Shown in pieces: positions 35,062 to 44,102 of a stretch of 64,000 nucleotides of DNA. This DNA comes from Paenibacillus tritici (lineage in GTDB: Bacteria; Bacillota; Bacilli; Paenibacillales; Paenibacillaceae), in NCBI RefSeq assembly GCF_013204885.1, contig NZ_JABMKX010000014.1, positions 1 through 64,000 of the forward strand. The letters run 5' to 3'. Every line of letters starts with the position of its first letter. Within the stretch, counting starts at the first letter, position 1. The position numbers were made by a program, and so were the translations under genes. The notes beneath the pieces were generated by a model. That model worked only from the letters and a program-made list of their open reading frames with translations. It searched no databases and had not been told where the DNA came from.

Positions 35062-36441
35062 TTATGCATCATCCGCATCCTGCGGCAGACTCCGCTTGCT
35101 GATCCCAAAAGCATAATAACCGGCGACCACAATAGCCAGGAAGGAGGCTCCGACGATCAGCGACAGATGGGTATCCGGATTGAACCACATGCCGATGATC
35201 ACCAGCGACAGGAAGATAATAATAATGTAGTTACTGACCGGGAAAAAGCGGGACTTGAACGGATGGGCTGCCATCTCGCATTTCCACCTCTCCCGGAATC
35301 TGAACTGGCTGAAGGCCAGGGCAAACCACGGAATCATTCCCGGAAGCACGCTGGCACTGTAAATATAGAGAAACAGCTTGGAATCCGGCATCAGGTAGTT
35401 GAACAGCACGCCAACCAGCAGCAGGGAAATGGTTGTGATAATACTGTTCCTGGGCACGCCGCTGGCCGAGACTCTGCCGAAGAATTTCGGAGCCTGTCCA
35501 TTCTGGGCCAAGGTATACAGCATTCTGCCCGCACTGTAGATCCCGCTGTTGCAGCCCGACATGGCTGCTGTCAGCACAACGAAGTTGATGATGCCCGCAG
35601 CGCCGACAATGCCCACCTTGGCAAAGGTCAACACGAACGGACTGCCGATCTCGCCGATCTCATTCCATGGATAAATGGTCACAATGATGAAGATGGCTCC
35701 CACATAGAAAATCAGAATGCGCCAGATGATATTTTTGATCGCTTTTCGCAGCGTATGCTTGGGATTCTCCGCTTCCCCTGCCGTAATCCCCACCAGTTCA
35801 ATCCCCTGATAGGCCGCGGTGACAATACAGAGCGCAAACAGGAATCCCTTAAGCCCCCCGGCAAAAAAACCGCCATGGCTGTACAGATTAGAGAGTCCAA
35901 GCGGCTGCCCGCCATTCCCCAGACCGAAGAAGATCACCCCGGTTCCAATCACCAGCATCACGACAATGGCCACCACCTTGATCATCGCAAACCAGAATTC
36001 AAACTCCCCGTACAGCTTCACCGCCGCCAGATTGGCTGCCGCAATGATGCCGACACCGATCAGCGCCGGAATCCACTGCGGAATGTCCGGGAACCAGTAC
36101 CCTACATAGATTCCAATCGCCGTAACCTCCGCCATCCCGACAGTCACCCACAGGAACCAGTAGCTCCAGGCGGTCAGGAAGCCGGCCAGCGGGCTGATAT
36201 ATTTGTGGGCAAAGGTGGCAAACGAGCCGGTCACCGGTTCAACAATCAGCATCTCGCCCATAATCCGCATCACAAAAAACATAATGATTCCCGCCAAAAG
36301 ATAGGCCAGCAGCACGGAAGGCCCCGCCCACTTAATCGTACTTGCCGAGCCCATGAACAATCCCACGCCAATCGTGCCGCCCAGTGCGATCAGCTCGATA
36401 TGCCGCGGCTTCAGTCCTCTTGTCAACTGTTTCTCTTCCAA
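35062..36441 (-). CDS. amino-acid permease (APC superfamily, AAT type)
   Basis: A membrane protein of about 459 residues with 12 helices. The AAT/APC signature is at the N-terminus: [42 protein letters not shown], the amino-acid binding helix. A conserved loop, [21 protein letters not shown], follows helix 6, and [24 protein letters not shown] is typical of AAT members (GabP/AroP/ProY-like). It imports an amino acid with protons. The start is likely a TTG near 36441: AGGGGGAG lies eight bases upstream, while the in-frame ATGs at 36474 and 36459 overlap or precede that site. The substrate is not determinable. Confidence 0.85.
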   Translation of the reverse strand: MEEKQLTRGLKPRHIELIALGGTIGVGLFMGSASTIKWAGPSVLLAYLLAGIIMFFVMRIMGEMLIVEPVTGSFATFAHKYISPLAGFLTAWSYWFLWVTVGMAEVTAIGIYVGYWFPDIPQWIPALIGVGIIAAANLAAVKLYGEFEFWFAMIKVVAIVVMLVIGTGVIFFGLGNGGQPLGLSNLYSHGGFFAGGLKGFLFALCIVTAAYQGIELVGITAGEAENPKHTLRKAIKNIIWRILIFYVGAIFIIVTIYPWNEIGEIGSPFVLTFAKVGIVGAAGIINFVVLTAAMSGCNSGIYSAGRMLYTLAQNGQAPKFFGRVSASGVPRNSIITTISLLLVGVLFNYLMPDSKLFLYIYSASVLPGMIPWFALAFSQFRFRERWKCEMAAHPFKSRFFPVSNYIIIIFLSLVIIGMWFNPDTHLSLIVGASFLAIVVAGYYAFGISKRSLPQDADDA

Positions 36442-36614
36442 CAAAATGCTCCCCCTCATAGGTATGCTTCGCATGTGAACAACGTAACTATCATAATCTG
36501 TAAGAGTTATTGTAAGCTGTGATATACATTAACGCAATGCAGAATTACTCCGGCAAAAAGTTTTGCGAATTGTAATAAAAATTTGCCCGAAAACCTATAC
36601 ATTCTGAACCATAG

Positions 36615-36623
36615 TGTTATAAT
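36615..36623 (+). promoter_or_regulatory. extended -10 promoter of the ABC exporter operon
   Basis: TGTTATAAT matches an extended -10 element with a perfect TATAAT box, 43 bases before the first exporter gene. No good -35 box stands at 16-18 bases. Confidence 0.5.
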
Positions 36624-36666
36624 CACTGTGTTTATTTATCAAGAACAACAGAAAACAGGTGATCAA

Positions 36667-38442
36667 ATGTTTGAACTCAAATGGCTGTGGCAGAACCTGG
36701 AAGGCAACCGGGCGCGGTATGTCGTGGCAATCTGTCTCTCGGTAGTGGGCTCAAGTCTTACGATTGTGAACCCCTACATCAGCCAGCGTATCGTCGATAC
36801 GTTCATTGCCGGCGACCAGGCAGGACAGAATCTTGCTACCGGACGCGGACTGCTCGTGGCACTCTGCCTGGGCATGATCGGCTTCTCGCTGCTCCGCACC
36901 GGGCTGGCCTATTTCACGACGATGCAGTATGAACTGTCTTCGCAGAACATGATGTATAACATCCGTATTTATCTGTACAACAAGATTCAGGGTCAGGACC
37001 GGGAGTATTACGACCGTAACCGCACCGGCGACCTGATGACCAAGATGACAGGCGACCTGGATATGGTGCGGCACTCAATGGCGTGGATTTTCAAGACGAT
37101 TATTGAATCGCTGACGATTTTTCTGGCGGCCGTGATTTATTTCCTTACCATTGATGTCCAGCTGACACTGTGGATGCTGATCCTGTCACCGCCGATCTTC
37201 ATCGTGGCCTTCATCTTCGCCAAAAAAGTGCGCCCGATGTACATCGACCTGCGTGAACGGCTGTCCCAGCTCAACACGACGACCCAGGAGAATATTTCCG
37301 GGAACCGTGTGGTCAAGGCTTTTGCCCGTGAAGAGTTTGAAATCGAGAAATTCACAGAGAAGAACGTCAATTACGCTGTGGCGAACAAAAAAGCAGCCCT
37401 CGTCTGGCTTGACTACTTCCCTTATCTGGAGACCTTCGCTCAAGGCTTCAACGTCGTGCTGATGCTGGCCGGCGGTTACTTAGTGATGGAGGGCCGGATT
37501 ACCTTCGGTGAATTCACGGCTTTCTCATCGCTAATCTGGGCGGTCTCGAATCCTATGCGCAATATCGGGATCATCATTAATGATATTCAGCGTTTCTTTG
37601 CCAGCTTGTCCAAAATCATTGATCTCTATTATGCCCGGCCTGCGATTGTCAACGATCATAATCAGATAGAGCAGCGCCGCTACGAGGGACGGATTGAATT
37701 CGACCATGTACGGTTCAAATATGACAGCGCTACCGTGTTGGATGATGTAAGCTTCACAATTGAGCCCGGTGAGACTATTGCAATTATGGGCGCAACCGGC
37801 TCCGGCAAAACCTCGCTGATCAACCTGATTCCCCGGTTCTATGATGTAGCGGGAGGGCGTGTGCTGGTAGACGGCAGAGATGTCCGGGAGCTGGAGCTGG
37901 ATGAACTCCGCGGTAATATCGGTATGGCGACACAGGATGTGCTCCTGTTCTCCGATACCATTGACGGCAATATCGCTTATGGAGATCCGGAGCTTCCGGA
38001 GGAGGATGCTAAGTCTTTTGCAGCCCTCGCTGCTGCCCATGACTTCATTGTCAAAATGCCTGAGGGGTATGATACCGTGGTCGGGGAGCGCGGCGTCGGA
38101 TTATCCGGGGGGCAGAAGCAGCGCATTGCGCTTGCCCGCGCCCTGGCGGTCCGCCGTCCGATCCTGATCCTGGATGATACGACCTCTGCTGTCGATCTGG
38201 AGACGGAGGAGCATATTCAGCGCAGCCTGCGCGAGCTGGAGTACCCCTGCACGAAGATCATCATTGCGCAGCGGGTATCGACCACCGCCCAGGCGGACCG
38301 CATTCTTATTCTGGAGGGCGGCCGTCTGATTGAGGAAGGCACCCACGCCGAGCTGCTGGCGAAGCGGGGTTACTATTATGATGTATTTATGCTGCAGAAC
38401 GAGGGTATTGGAAGGCAGGTGACCGAAAGTGGCCAGGAATAA
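36667..38442 (+). CDS. heterodimeric ABC exporter subunit with degenerate ATPase site
   Basis: A 591-residue half-transporter with six helices (about 15-310) and a C-terminal ATPase. Walker A is GATGSGKTS, signature LSGGQKQRIALARAL. Walker B reads ILILDDTTSAVD, so the catalytic Glu is replaced by Asp, and the switch residue in IIAQRVST is Gln instead of His. This marks the degenerate site of a heterodimeric exporter, the pattern known from BmrC/BmrD-like and TM287/288-type pairs. The start is 36667 (MFELKWLW), with AGGTGA upstream. The next gene overlaps its end by 14 bases, so the two proteins are made together. Exports drugs or lipids in relatives. Confidence 0.9.
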   Translation: MFELKWLWQNLEGNRARYVVAICLSVVGSSLTIVNPYISQRIVDTFIAGDQAGQNLATGRGLLVALCLGMIGFSLLRTGLAYFTTMQYELSSQNMMYNIRIYLYNKIQGQDREYYDRNRTGDLMTKMTGDLDMVRHSMAWIFKTIIESLTIFLAAVIYFLTIDVQLTLWMLILSPPIFIVAFIFAKKVRPMYIDLRERLSQLNTTTQENISGNRVVKAFAREEFEIEKFTEKNVNYAVANKKAALVWLDYFPYLETFAQGFNVVLMLAGGYLVMEGRITFGEFTAFSSLIWAVSNPMRNIGIIINDIQRFFASLSKIIDLYYARPAIVNDHNQIEQRRYEGRIEFDHVRFKYDSATVLDDVSFTIEPGETIAIMGATGSGKTSLINLIPRFYDVAGGRVLVDGRDVRELELDELRGNIGMATQDVLLFSDTIDGNIAYGDPELPEEDAKSFAALAAAHDFIVKMPEGYDTVVGERGVGLSGGQKQRIALARALAVRRPILILDDTTSAVDLETEEHIQRSLRELEYPCTKIIIAQRVSTTAQADRILILEGGRLIEEGTHAELLAKRGYYYDVFMLQNEGIGRQVTESGQE

Positions 38443-40204
38443 ATTCGATGTCGATGAGAATCTGGAATCGCCGTTTAACATTAAGCATTTCCGGCGGGCC
38501 ATGGTCTATATCAGACGCAAAAAAAAGCCGATGCTTATCGCATTTGTGCTTAGTGCATTGTCGGCGGCTATCGCCCTGTCAGCACCGCTTATTATGCAGC
38601 ATGTGGTGGACGTCACCATTCCGGCCAAAGCCATGGGCCCGCTGGTAGGCTGGTCCATGCTAATGCTGGCGACTATCGTGGTCAGCGTAATTCTCGCTAC
38701 GATCCGCTCACGGATTATGACAAGCGTCGGACAGGATATTATCTTCGATATCCGCACAGACCTGTTCAAGCATCTGCAGGATCTGCCGTTCAAATATTAC
38801 GATGACCGGCCGCAGGGCAAGATCCTGATCCGGGTCGTGAACTATGTCAATGCGGTATCCGATGTGTTATCGAACGGAATCATTAACTTCATTCTGGAAA
38901 TTGTGAATCTGATCTTCATCGCTGTGTTCATGTTCGCCGTGGATGTCCGGCTCTCCCTCATCATTCTTGCCGGACTGCCCGTCTTCCTCGGTGTCATGCT
39001 GCTGATCAAGACCCGGCAGCGCCGGGCCTGGCAGGCCGTATCGAACAAAAGCTCCAATCTGAATGCCTATCTGCAGGAGAGCATCAGCGGCATTGGTGTC
39101 ACGCAGATGTTCTCCCGGGAGACACGTAATGAAGGAATCTTCACCCGTCTGGCAGGTAATTTCCGCACCGCATGGATGAAGGCACAGCGTTACAACCTGC
39201 TGATTCCGTTCAGTGTCGATAACCTGTCTACTATGGTTACGGCTATGATCTTCCTGGTCGGCCTGCTGACCCTGGACCCGCAGAGCATGACTCTTGGCGT
39301 TATCCTCGCCATGAGCAGCTACGCGGCCCGCTTCTGGCAGCCGATCTTGAATCTCTCGAACCTGTACAACAACTTCATCAATGCAGTGGCTTATCTGGAG
39401 CGGATCTTCGAGACGCTGGATGAGCCGGTGACTGTTAGCGATATTCCCGGCGCTAAGGCCCTTCCGCCCGTTCAGGGCCGGGTTACCTTCGACGATGTCA
39501 CCTTCGCCTATGATCCGGGGCTGAATATTCTGGAGAATATCTCGCTTGAGGTCGCAGCCGGAGAGAGCATCGCTCTGGTCGGCCCGACCGGTGCCGGCAA
39601 AACGACGGTCGTCAACCTGATCTCGCGCTTCTATAATCTGACCGGCGGACGCATTCTGATCGACGGCCAGGACATCTCACAGATCACGCTGAAATCGCTG
39701 CGCGGACAGATGGGGATTATGCTGCAGGACAGCTTCATCTTCTCGGGAACCATTCTGGATAACATCCGCTACGGCAGACCGGATGCTACCGAGGAGGAGG
39801 TCATTGCCGCAGCGAAGGCGGTCTGTGCCGACGACTTCATCCGTGAATTTGACCAGGGCTACCAGACAGAGGTGAATGAGCGCGGCTCCAAGCTCTCCCA
39901 AGGACAACGCCAGCTTATCTCGTTCGCCAGAACGCTGCTGGCTGACCCGCGGATTCTCATCCTGGATGAAGCCACCTCCTCCATCGACGCGCAGACCGAA
40001 CGTCTGCTCCAGAAGGGGCTGAATGAGCTGCTCAAGGGACGCACCTCGTTCATCATCGCGCACCGTCTGTCTACGGTGAAGAACTGCGATCGCATCATGT
40101 ATGTCTCGAACAAGGGCATTGCCGAGAGCGGCTCGCATGAGGAGCTGATTGCCCGCCGCGGCCTTTACCACCGGCTCTATTCGGCGCAGAAGATGCAAGC
40201 CTAA
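38429..40204 (+). CDS. heterodimeric ABC exporter subunit with intact ATPase site
   Basis: A 591-residue half-transporter with six helices and an ATPase: Walker A VGPTGAGKTT, a non-canonical signature LSQGQRQLISFARTL (Gln for the second Gly), Walker B ILILDEATSSID with catalytic Glu, and the His switch in FIIAHRLST. It complements the partner, whose Walker B Glu is missing. The start is GTG at 38429, with AGGTGA seven bases upstream, overlapping the first gene's end. A terminator follows. Confidence 0.9.
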   Translation: MARNKFDVDENLESPFNIKHFRRAMVYIRRKKKPMLIAFVLSALSAAIALSAPLIMQHVVDVTIPAKAMGPLVGWSMLMLATIVVSVILATIRSRIMTSVGQDIIFDIRTDLFKHLQDLPFKYYDDRPQGKILIRVVNYVNAVSDVLSNGIINFILEIVNLIFIAVFMFAVDVRLSLIILAGLPVFLGVMLLIKTRQRRAWQAVSNKSSNLNAYLQESISGIGVTQMFSRETRNEGIFTRLAGNFRTAWMKAQRYNLLIPFSVDNLSTMVTAMIFLVGLLTLDPQSMTLGVILAMSSYAARFWQPILNLSNLYNNFINAVAYLERIFETLDEPVTVSDIPGAKALPPVQGRVTFDDVTFAYDPGLNILENISLEVAAGESIALVGPTGAGKTTVVNLISRFYNLTGGRILIDGQDISQITLKSLRGQMGIMLQDSFIFSGTILDNIRYGRPDATEEEVIAAAKAVCADDFIREFDQGYQTEVNERGSKLSQGQRQLISFARTLLADPRILILDEATSSIDAQTERLLQKGLNELLKGRTSFIIAHRLSTVKNCDRIMYVSNKGIAESGSHEELIARRGLYHRLYSAQKMQA

Positions 40205-40245
40205 GTGTGGACTGTAAATAAGGCTAGGCTCAAATAAGCAAATAC

Positions 40246-40285
40246 CAAAAACCGCAGCAGGGGTTCGCCCCTGTCTGCGGTTTTT
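40246..40285 (+). terminator. Rho-independent terminator of the ABC exporter operon
   Basis: AAAACCGCAGCAGGGG-TTCG-CCCCTGTCTGCGGTTTTTGG: a long stem with one internal mismatch pair and a T run on both strands, so it may work in both directions between the convergent genes. Confidence 0.88.
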
Positions 40286-40320
40286 GGCATGAATGGATGA
40301 TGGACCGCGAGGGCGGCTCC

Positions 40321-40926
40321 TCAGTCCGCTGCGAGCAGCACAGCTGTCTGTGTCTTTGGCTTCATATAGTCTTCCCGCAGTATACTGTAGATCTCCAGAT
40401 CGACCACTCCCTTGCCGGACCAAAGGGCCGCTTGCCGCAGCATCCCTTCCTTGACGAATCTGTTCTTCAGCAGCACCTTCTTGGAGATCACATTGTTCAG
40501 CATCACTTCAGCCTGTACTCTGTTCACCTGAACCTGCTCGAACAGGAATTCCGTCAGCAGCTCCACCGCTCTGGAGGCCAGGCCTTGTCCCCAATGGGCT
40601 TCCGCGAGGAAATAGCCTATGGTCACCATATTCACCTTCTGATTGAAATCGCAGGCTTCAATAATCCCGAGCAGGCGTGACTCCTCCTCTGCGGCGAAGA
40701 TGCCCCACTTGATCCGTGATCTTTTGAGATAATCCCGTTCATAATGACCGATCATGTTCTTCACCGTAGTCTTATTGTGCTTGGGAATGATCCCGCAATA
40801 TTCAAACACATGGTCATTGCTGTAAATCTCGAACAGGTCATCCAGATGATGCTCCTCAACCTTGTTCAATACAAGCTCCTCTGACCGCAGGACAGGGAAT
40901 TGGTCAAACACAACTTCCAGATTCAT
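40321..40926 (-). CDS. GNAT acetyltransferase, RimJ/RimL-like
   Basis: A protein of about 201 residues with the RimJ/RimL-type pattern: N-terminal LRSEELVLNKVEEHHLDDLFEIYSNDHV, the central IGYFLAEAHWGQGLASRAVELLTEF (motif A with G-Q-G-L-A), and NNVISKKVLLKNRFVKEG (motif B). Relatives acetylate the N-termini of proteins or small amines. ATG at 40926 has GGAGTG nine bases upstream; a GTG four codons earlier is an alternative start. Confidence 0.85.
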   Translation of the reverse strand: MNLEVVFDQFPVLRSEELVLNKVEEHHLDDLFEIYSNDHVFEYCGIIPKHNKTTVKNMIGHYERDYLKRSRIKWGIFAAEEESRLLGIIEACDFNQKVNMVTIGYFLAEAHWGQGLASRAVELLTEFLFEQVQVNRVQAEVMLNNVISKKVLLKNRFVKEGMLRQAALWSGKGVVDLEIYSILREDYMKPKTQTAVLLAAD

Positions 40927-40953
40927 ACTGGCTGGCACTCCATTCTCTGATTG

Positions 40954-41874
40954 TTAGGCTTCCTGCTTAATGGGGATGTACAGCTCAACCCTGCACTTAC
41001 CCTCCGGGTCCTGCGCCGGATCATTCAGACAGTACTCCAGGCATGGCCGGTCATCGGCTTCATAGCCACTGCGGGGTAACCATACGCTGAACATGCTGTC
41101 ATACGCAAGGACAAATCTATCTACCGTATCGTAGTAGGAATACACCGCATACAGCCCGCCGGATAAGGTCTTGAATTCTGCCTCCTTCCGGTGAGCCTCG
41201 CGCTCAAAACCCCCGGGAAGTGTAACGCAAGCATCGTACCGGCAGACAGACTCTTGAACGAACTCCGTATCATCCAGCGATATTCCGATGAACTGCTGAT
41301 TGGCCGGATGGAGCCCCTGCTGTGCGGCCCAACGCTTCAGCTTGTCCCAGGCGCTATACGTGTCCAGGTAACTTCCAATATGCCTGATATAGGCAACTTC
41401 GACCTCCGGGATGTGCCTGATCTCTACCATGCTGTCCCATGCCCTCCTTAACAGCGGATTCCTTCTTTCTGTTCTATTGTAATCCGCCATAGGCGTCTTA
41501 TCTGCTTGCTTATTGCTGAAGGCTGTTGCGAAATTGCTATGTTTCTGCCCGCTATTCCTGACACTGCCGGGGGTGCATCCATAATGCCGTTTGAACTGGA
41601 CACCCAAAGCCGACACCGATTCGAATCCGCACTTCCCCGCAATCTCCAGAATGGTCTGATTCGTTCCGGTCAGCAGTACCAGCGCTTGCTCTATACGCTT
41701 CCTGGTCACAAAGACCATGGGCGTCATGCCCGCCACGGCTGTAAAGATTCTGGTGAAATGATATTTGGAGAAATGGGATATCTCCGCCAGTTCATCCAGC
41801 CTCAGCGGCTGACTGCTGTTATCCTCTATGTAAGCAATAACCTTCCCGATCCGCTCTCTATACTCCTCATTCAT
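40954..41874 (-). CDS. AraC-family regulator with GyrI-like effector domain
   Basis: A protein of about 306 residues. The N-terminal AraC DNA-binding domain (about 5-105) contains two helix-turn-helix units, the second in ILEIAGKCGFESVSALGVQFKRHYGCTPG. A linker leads to a GyrI-like/SOUL-type small-molecule binding domain (about 148-306, starting MVEIRHIPEVEVAYIRHIGSYLDTYSAWDKL). Such fusions (Rob/SbmC-like) sense hydrophobic compounds and often control efflux or detoxification genes. The start is 41874 (MNEEYRERI), with GGGGGATT upstream; an ATG eight codons earlier is possible. It diverges from the phosphatase gene. Confidence 0.86.
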   Translation of the reverse strand: MNEEYRERIGKVIAYIEDNSSQPLRLDELAEISHFSKYHFTRIFTAVAGMTPMVFVTRKRIEQALVLLTGTNQTILEIAGKCGFESVSALGVQFKRHYGCTPGSVRNSGQKHSNFATAFSNKQADKTPMADYNRTERRNPLLRRAWDSMVEIRHIPEVEVAYIRHIGSYLDTYSAWDKLKRWAAQQGLHPANQQFIGISLDDTEFVQESVCRYDACVTLPGGFEREAHRKEAEFKTLSGGLYAVYSYYDTVDRFVLAYDSMFSVWLPRSGYEADDRPCLEYCLNDPAQDPEGKCRVELYIPIKQEA

Positions 41875-41897
41875 CGCTGAATCCCCCGGTTCATTCA

Positions 41898-41906
41898 TGG
41901 TACAAT
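41898..41906 (+). promoter_or_regulatory. extended -10 promoter of the histidine phosphatase gene
   Basis: TGGTACAAT is an extended -10 element about 35 bases before the start at 41941. It overlaps a small dyad, GTACAATGCAGTAC, in the divergent region with the AraC-type regulator gene, so control by that protein is possible. Confidence 0.4.
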
Positions 41907-41940
41907 GCAGTACAACTATTAGCAGATGAGGTGATAAATA

Positions 41941-42501
41941 ATGGCTACAAATCTGTATTTGGTTAGGCACGCCCACTCTACTTATTCTATCGACGAGCTT
42001 AATAGACCTTTATCCGAGCGTGGACTAGCTGATGCACAGAGAGTTATCTCTCTACTTCTCCATGAGAATATTAATACTCTAATCTCGAGCCCCTATAAAC
42101 GGGCTATCCAGACTATTCAAGGATTAGCTGTACCACTGAACCTTGATATTGTAATCGAGGGAGATTTCAAAGAAAGAATGTTGTCTGGAGAGCCTGTAAG
42201 TAACTTCGATATGGCGATTAAAAGGGTATGGGAGGACTTTTCTTTTGCCTGGGCAGGCGGAGAATCCAGTCTGTTTGCCCAGAATAGAGGTTTTAGAGCC
42301 CTCTGCAAAGTATTGAAGCAATACGAAGGCTGTAACGTGGTCATTGGAACTCACGGTAATATTATGGTCTTAATCATGAATGCTCTGGATCAGCGCTATG
42401 ATTACAGCTTTTGGAAGCAGCTGGATATGCCAGATATCTATAAACTAAGTTTCGATGAAGATCATCTTATCGGCGTACAAAGGATTTGGAGCAGACGTTG
42501 A
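41941..42501 (+). CDS. histidine phosphatase family protein
   Basis: A 186-residue member of the phosphoglycerate-mutase-like histidine phosphatases. The catalytic motif is LVRHAHSTYS near residue 7 (RHG-type, phosphorylated His), the second Arg is in LISSPYKRAIQTIQGL, and the distal His is in NVVIGTHGNIMVL. It hydrolyses a small phosphoester; the substrate is not known. GAGGTGAT precedes the ATG. Base composition is more AT-rich than the genes to the left, and it borders the AT-rich patch. Confidence 0.88.
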   Translation: MATNLYLVRHAHSTYSIDELNRPLSERGLADAQRVISLLLHENINTLISSPYKRAIQTIQGLAVPLNLDIVIEGDFKERMLSGEPVSNFDMAIKRVWEDFSFAWAGGESSLFAQNRGFRALCKVLKQYEGCNVVIGTHGNIMVLIMNALDQRYDYSFWKQLDMPDIYKLSFDEDHLIGVQRIWSRR

Positions 42502-42595
42502 CTCACACAATCGAGTACAGTTTCTACTCACTGGCCAAACTGGACAGACTGTTGTCACAACCCTGTGGTATAACCGAAGTAAAGGAGTGATGGCT

Positions 42596-43123
42596 ATGGC
42601 AAGCTATGAATACTCGTCCAGACAGGAGCTGATGGATACGATCCATAACCTGTACCTGCTCCTGGATGCCGAATTCGACGGAATTAACAATACATACAAG
42701 GACAGACGAATTCCCGAGGTGGACAAAACCCCGGCCGAGATCATCGCTTATCAGCTGGGATGGCTGGAGCTGGTGAGGAATTGGGACAAGAGTGAACGGG
42801 AAGGCCAGACCTTCTCCATGCCCGCTCCGGGTTATAAATGGAATGAACTTGGCGGATTGTATCAATCCTTTTACAGCAAATATGCTGAATATTCCCTGTC
42901 CGAACTGCGCGGCATCTTCCGGCAATCAGAGCAGGACTGGCTGGACTGGATTGGTACGCTGACAGATCAGGAGCTGTTCACCCAAGGCGCGCGTCAATGG
43001 ACCGGAACCAAGGAGAACTGGCCTATGGCCCGCTGGATTCACATCAACTCAGCCGCTCCATTCAAATCCTTCCGTGCGAAAATCAGAAAGTGGAAAAAAC
43101 ATCTGCCAGAAGCACTGGCGTAG
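42596..43123 (+). CDS. ClbS/DfsB family four-helix protein
   Basis: A 175-residue DinB-like four-helix protein of the ClbS/DfsB group: the start ASYEYSSRQELMDTIHNLYLLLDAEF, then DKTPAEIIAYQLGWLELVRNWD with His/Asp positions typical of the fold, and a late WTGTKENWPMARWIHINSAAPFKSFRAKIRKWKK. ClbS is a colibactin self-resistance protein, but most relatives are of unknown function. Two ATGs (42590 and 42596) follow AAAGGAG; the second has the better spacing. Confidence 0.8.
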   Translation: MASYEYSSRQELMDTIHNLYLLLDAEFDGINNTYKDRRIPEVDKTPAEIIAYQLGWLELVRNWDKSEREGQTFSMPAPGYKWNELGGLYQSFYSKYAEYSLSELRGIFRQSEQDWLDWIGTLTDQELFTQGARQWTGTKENWPMARWIHINSAAPFKSFRAKIRKWKKHLPEALA

Positions 43124-43287
43124 TCTCTCTTTCCTTGGCCCCCGCCAATGCCGGGAACCCGCCATTCCAGAATCGAAATGGGATCTGGTAATGTTCTGAG
43201 CGGTAATAACATCACATGAGGTTCACTCCCGTATTACAGTAGGGTATAATTATAGGAAACAAGAATAAATACAAGGATGTGATCTAG

Positions 43288-43542
43288 ATGCAATGGCAAG
43301 AGGTTCGTTCAATTTATCCCGATCAGTATGTACTGCTCGAAATATTGGATTCTCATACCAAAGATAACATTCAGTTCATAGATAATGTCGCACTGGTCCG
43401 TGCCATTCAGGACCCTGACGAGGCCACCCGATTATTACTAAATTGCAAGAATAATAATATTGTTTATCATACCGGACAAGAGAATATCACTGTCGAACTT
43501 AGAAACCATCCTCTATATAGGAGAAGACAAGATGCAAATTGA
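43288..43542 (+). CDS. small conserved protein paired with a retropepsin-like protease
   Basis: An 84-residue protein: MQWQEVRSIYPDQYVLLEIL, IQFIDNVALVRAIQDPDEATRLLLN, then IVYHTGQENITVELRNHPLYRR. The layout recalls short proteins (WxxVRxxYPxxxVLIE start, later HTxxENI) that stand directly before clan AA aspartic proteases in cyanobacteria and some Firmicutes, as I remember them. No function is known. The gene has a ribosome site AAGGATGTGAT, and the protease gene overlaps its end by 11 bases, so the two are coupled. The codon use is AT-rich. Confidence 0.65.
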   Translation: MQWQEVRSIYPDQYVLLEILDSHTKDNIQFIDNVALVRAIQDPDEATRLLLNCKNNNIVYHTGQENITVELRNHPLYRRRQDAN

Positions 43543-43918
43543 GTTCATACACGGTCTGCTTCAGACAAAGATGACAATTAACTATAGAAATCATTCCTTA
43601 ACCATAGATAAATTAGTTGTCGATACAGGTGCGGCTCACTCGCTCCTGTCATCTGATATTGTTTCTGAACTAGGCATCAAATTTGAGAATGGCGATAAAC
43701 TTGTGCGTAGCTTTGGGATTGGCGGAGATGAATATACATTCCAGAAAACTATTGATCAAATCCAAATCGGTGAATTGATTATGAATGATATTCCCATTGA
43801 TTTCGGCATTTTTCACGAAGGTATTAATTATATCAACGGTCTTATTGGACTGGATATTCTAAAAAATGGAGATATGGTTATTGATCTGCATAGAATGGAA
43901 ATGTTTCCTGCAAGGTAA
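43532..43918 (+). CDS. retropepsin-like aspartic protease (clan AA)
   Basis: A 128-residue protein with the single-domain pepsin-fold signature LVVDTGAAHSLLSSDIV (Asp-Thr-Gly, about 28-44), the flap-like GIGGDEYTFQKT, and the hydrophobic-hydrophobic-Gly end INGLIGLDILK. Such proteins act as dimers, as in retroviral proteases. The cellular target is unknown. ATG at 43532 has AGGAGAAG upstream and lies inside the small preceding gene, overlapping it by 11 bases. An earlier in-frame ATG at 43460 lacks a ribosome site. Confidence 0.75.
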   Translation: MQIEFIHGLLQTKMTINYRNHSLTIDKLVVDTGAAHSLLSSDIVSELGIKFENGDKLVRSFGIGGDEYTFQKTIDQIQIGELIMNDIPIDFGIFHEGINYINGLIGLDILKNGDMVIDLHRMEMFPAR

Positions 43919-43953
43919 GATCATCTTACCTCTCGAAAGCTGATATTTAAGCT

Positions 43954-43992
43954 ATTTCATAGCACACGGGAAAAGCCCGTTTGCTATGAAAT
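43954..43992. terminator. hairpin between convergent genes
   Basis: ATTTCATAGCA pairs with TGCTATGAAAT, and the stem continues inward with ACGGG/CCCGT. It lies after the protease gene; the T run is weak. Confidence 0.55.
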
Positions 43993-44102
43993 TATGCTTT
44001 AAATCAAAACTATAGTATGGCGATATCGCCAAAAAATCTTTGATGGGTTAATTATCAATAGATTGAATAATTAATTCTTCCTTCCTCATAATTTATTATC
44101 CT

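Noticed and set aside
35167-36522. 451-codon plus-strand frame
   Set aside because: It is antisense to the amino-acid permease; it is rich in His/Gln/Asn as expected for the complement of a membrane-protein gene.
42596-43123. ClbS-like protein as sign of a colibactin-type cluster
   Set aside because: No polyketide or peptide synthetase genes are present; most members of the family are unrelated to colibactin.
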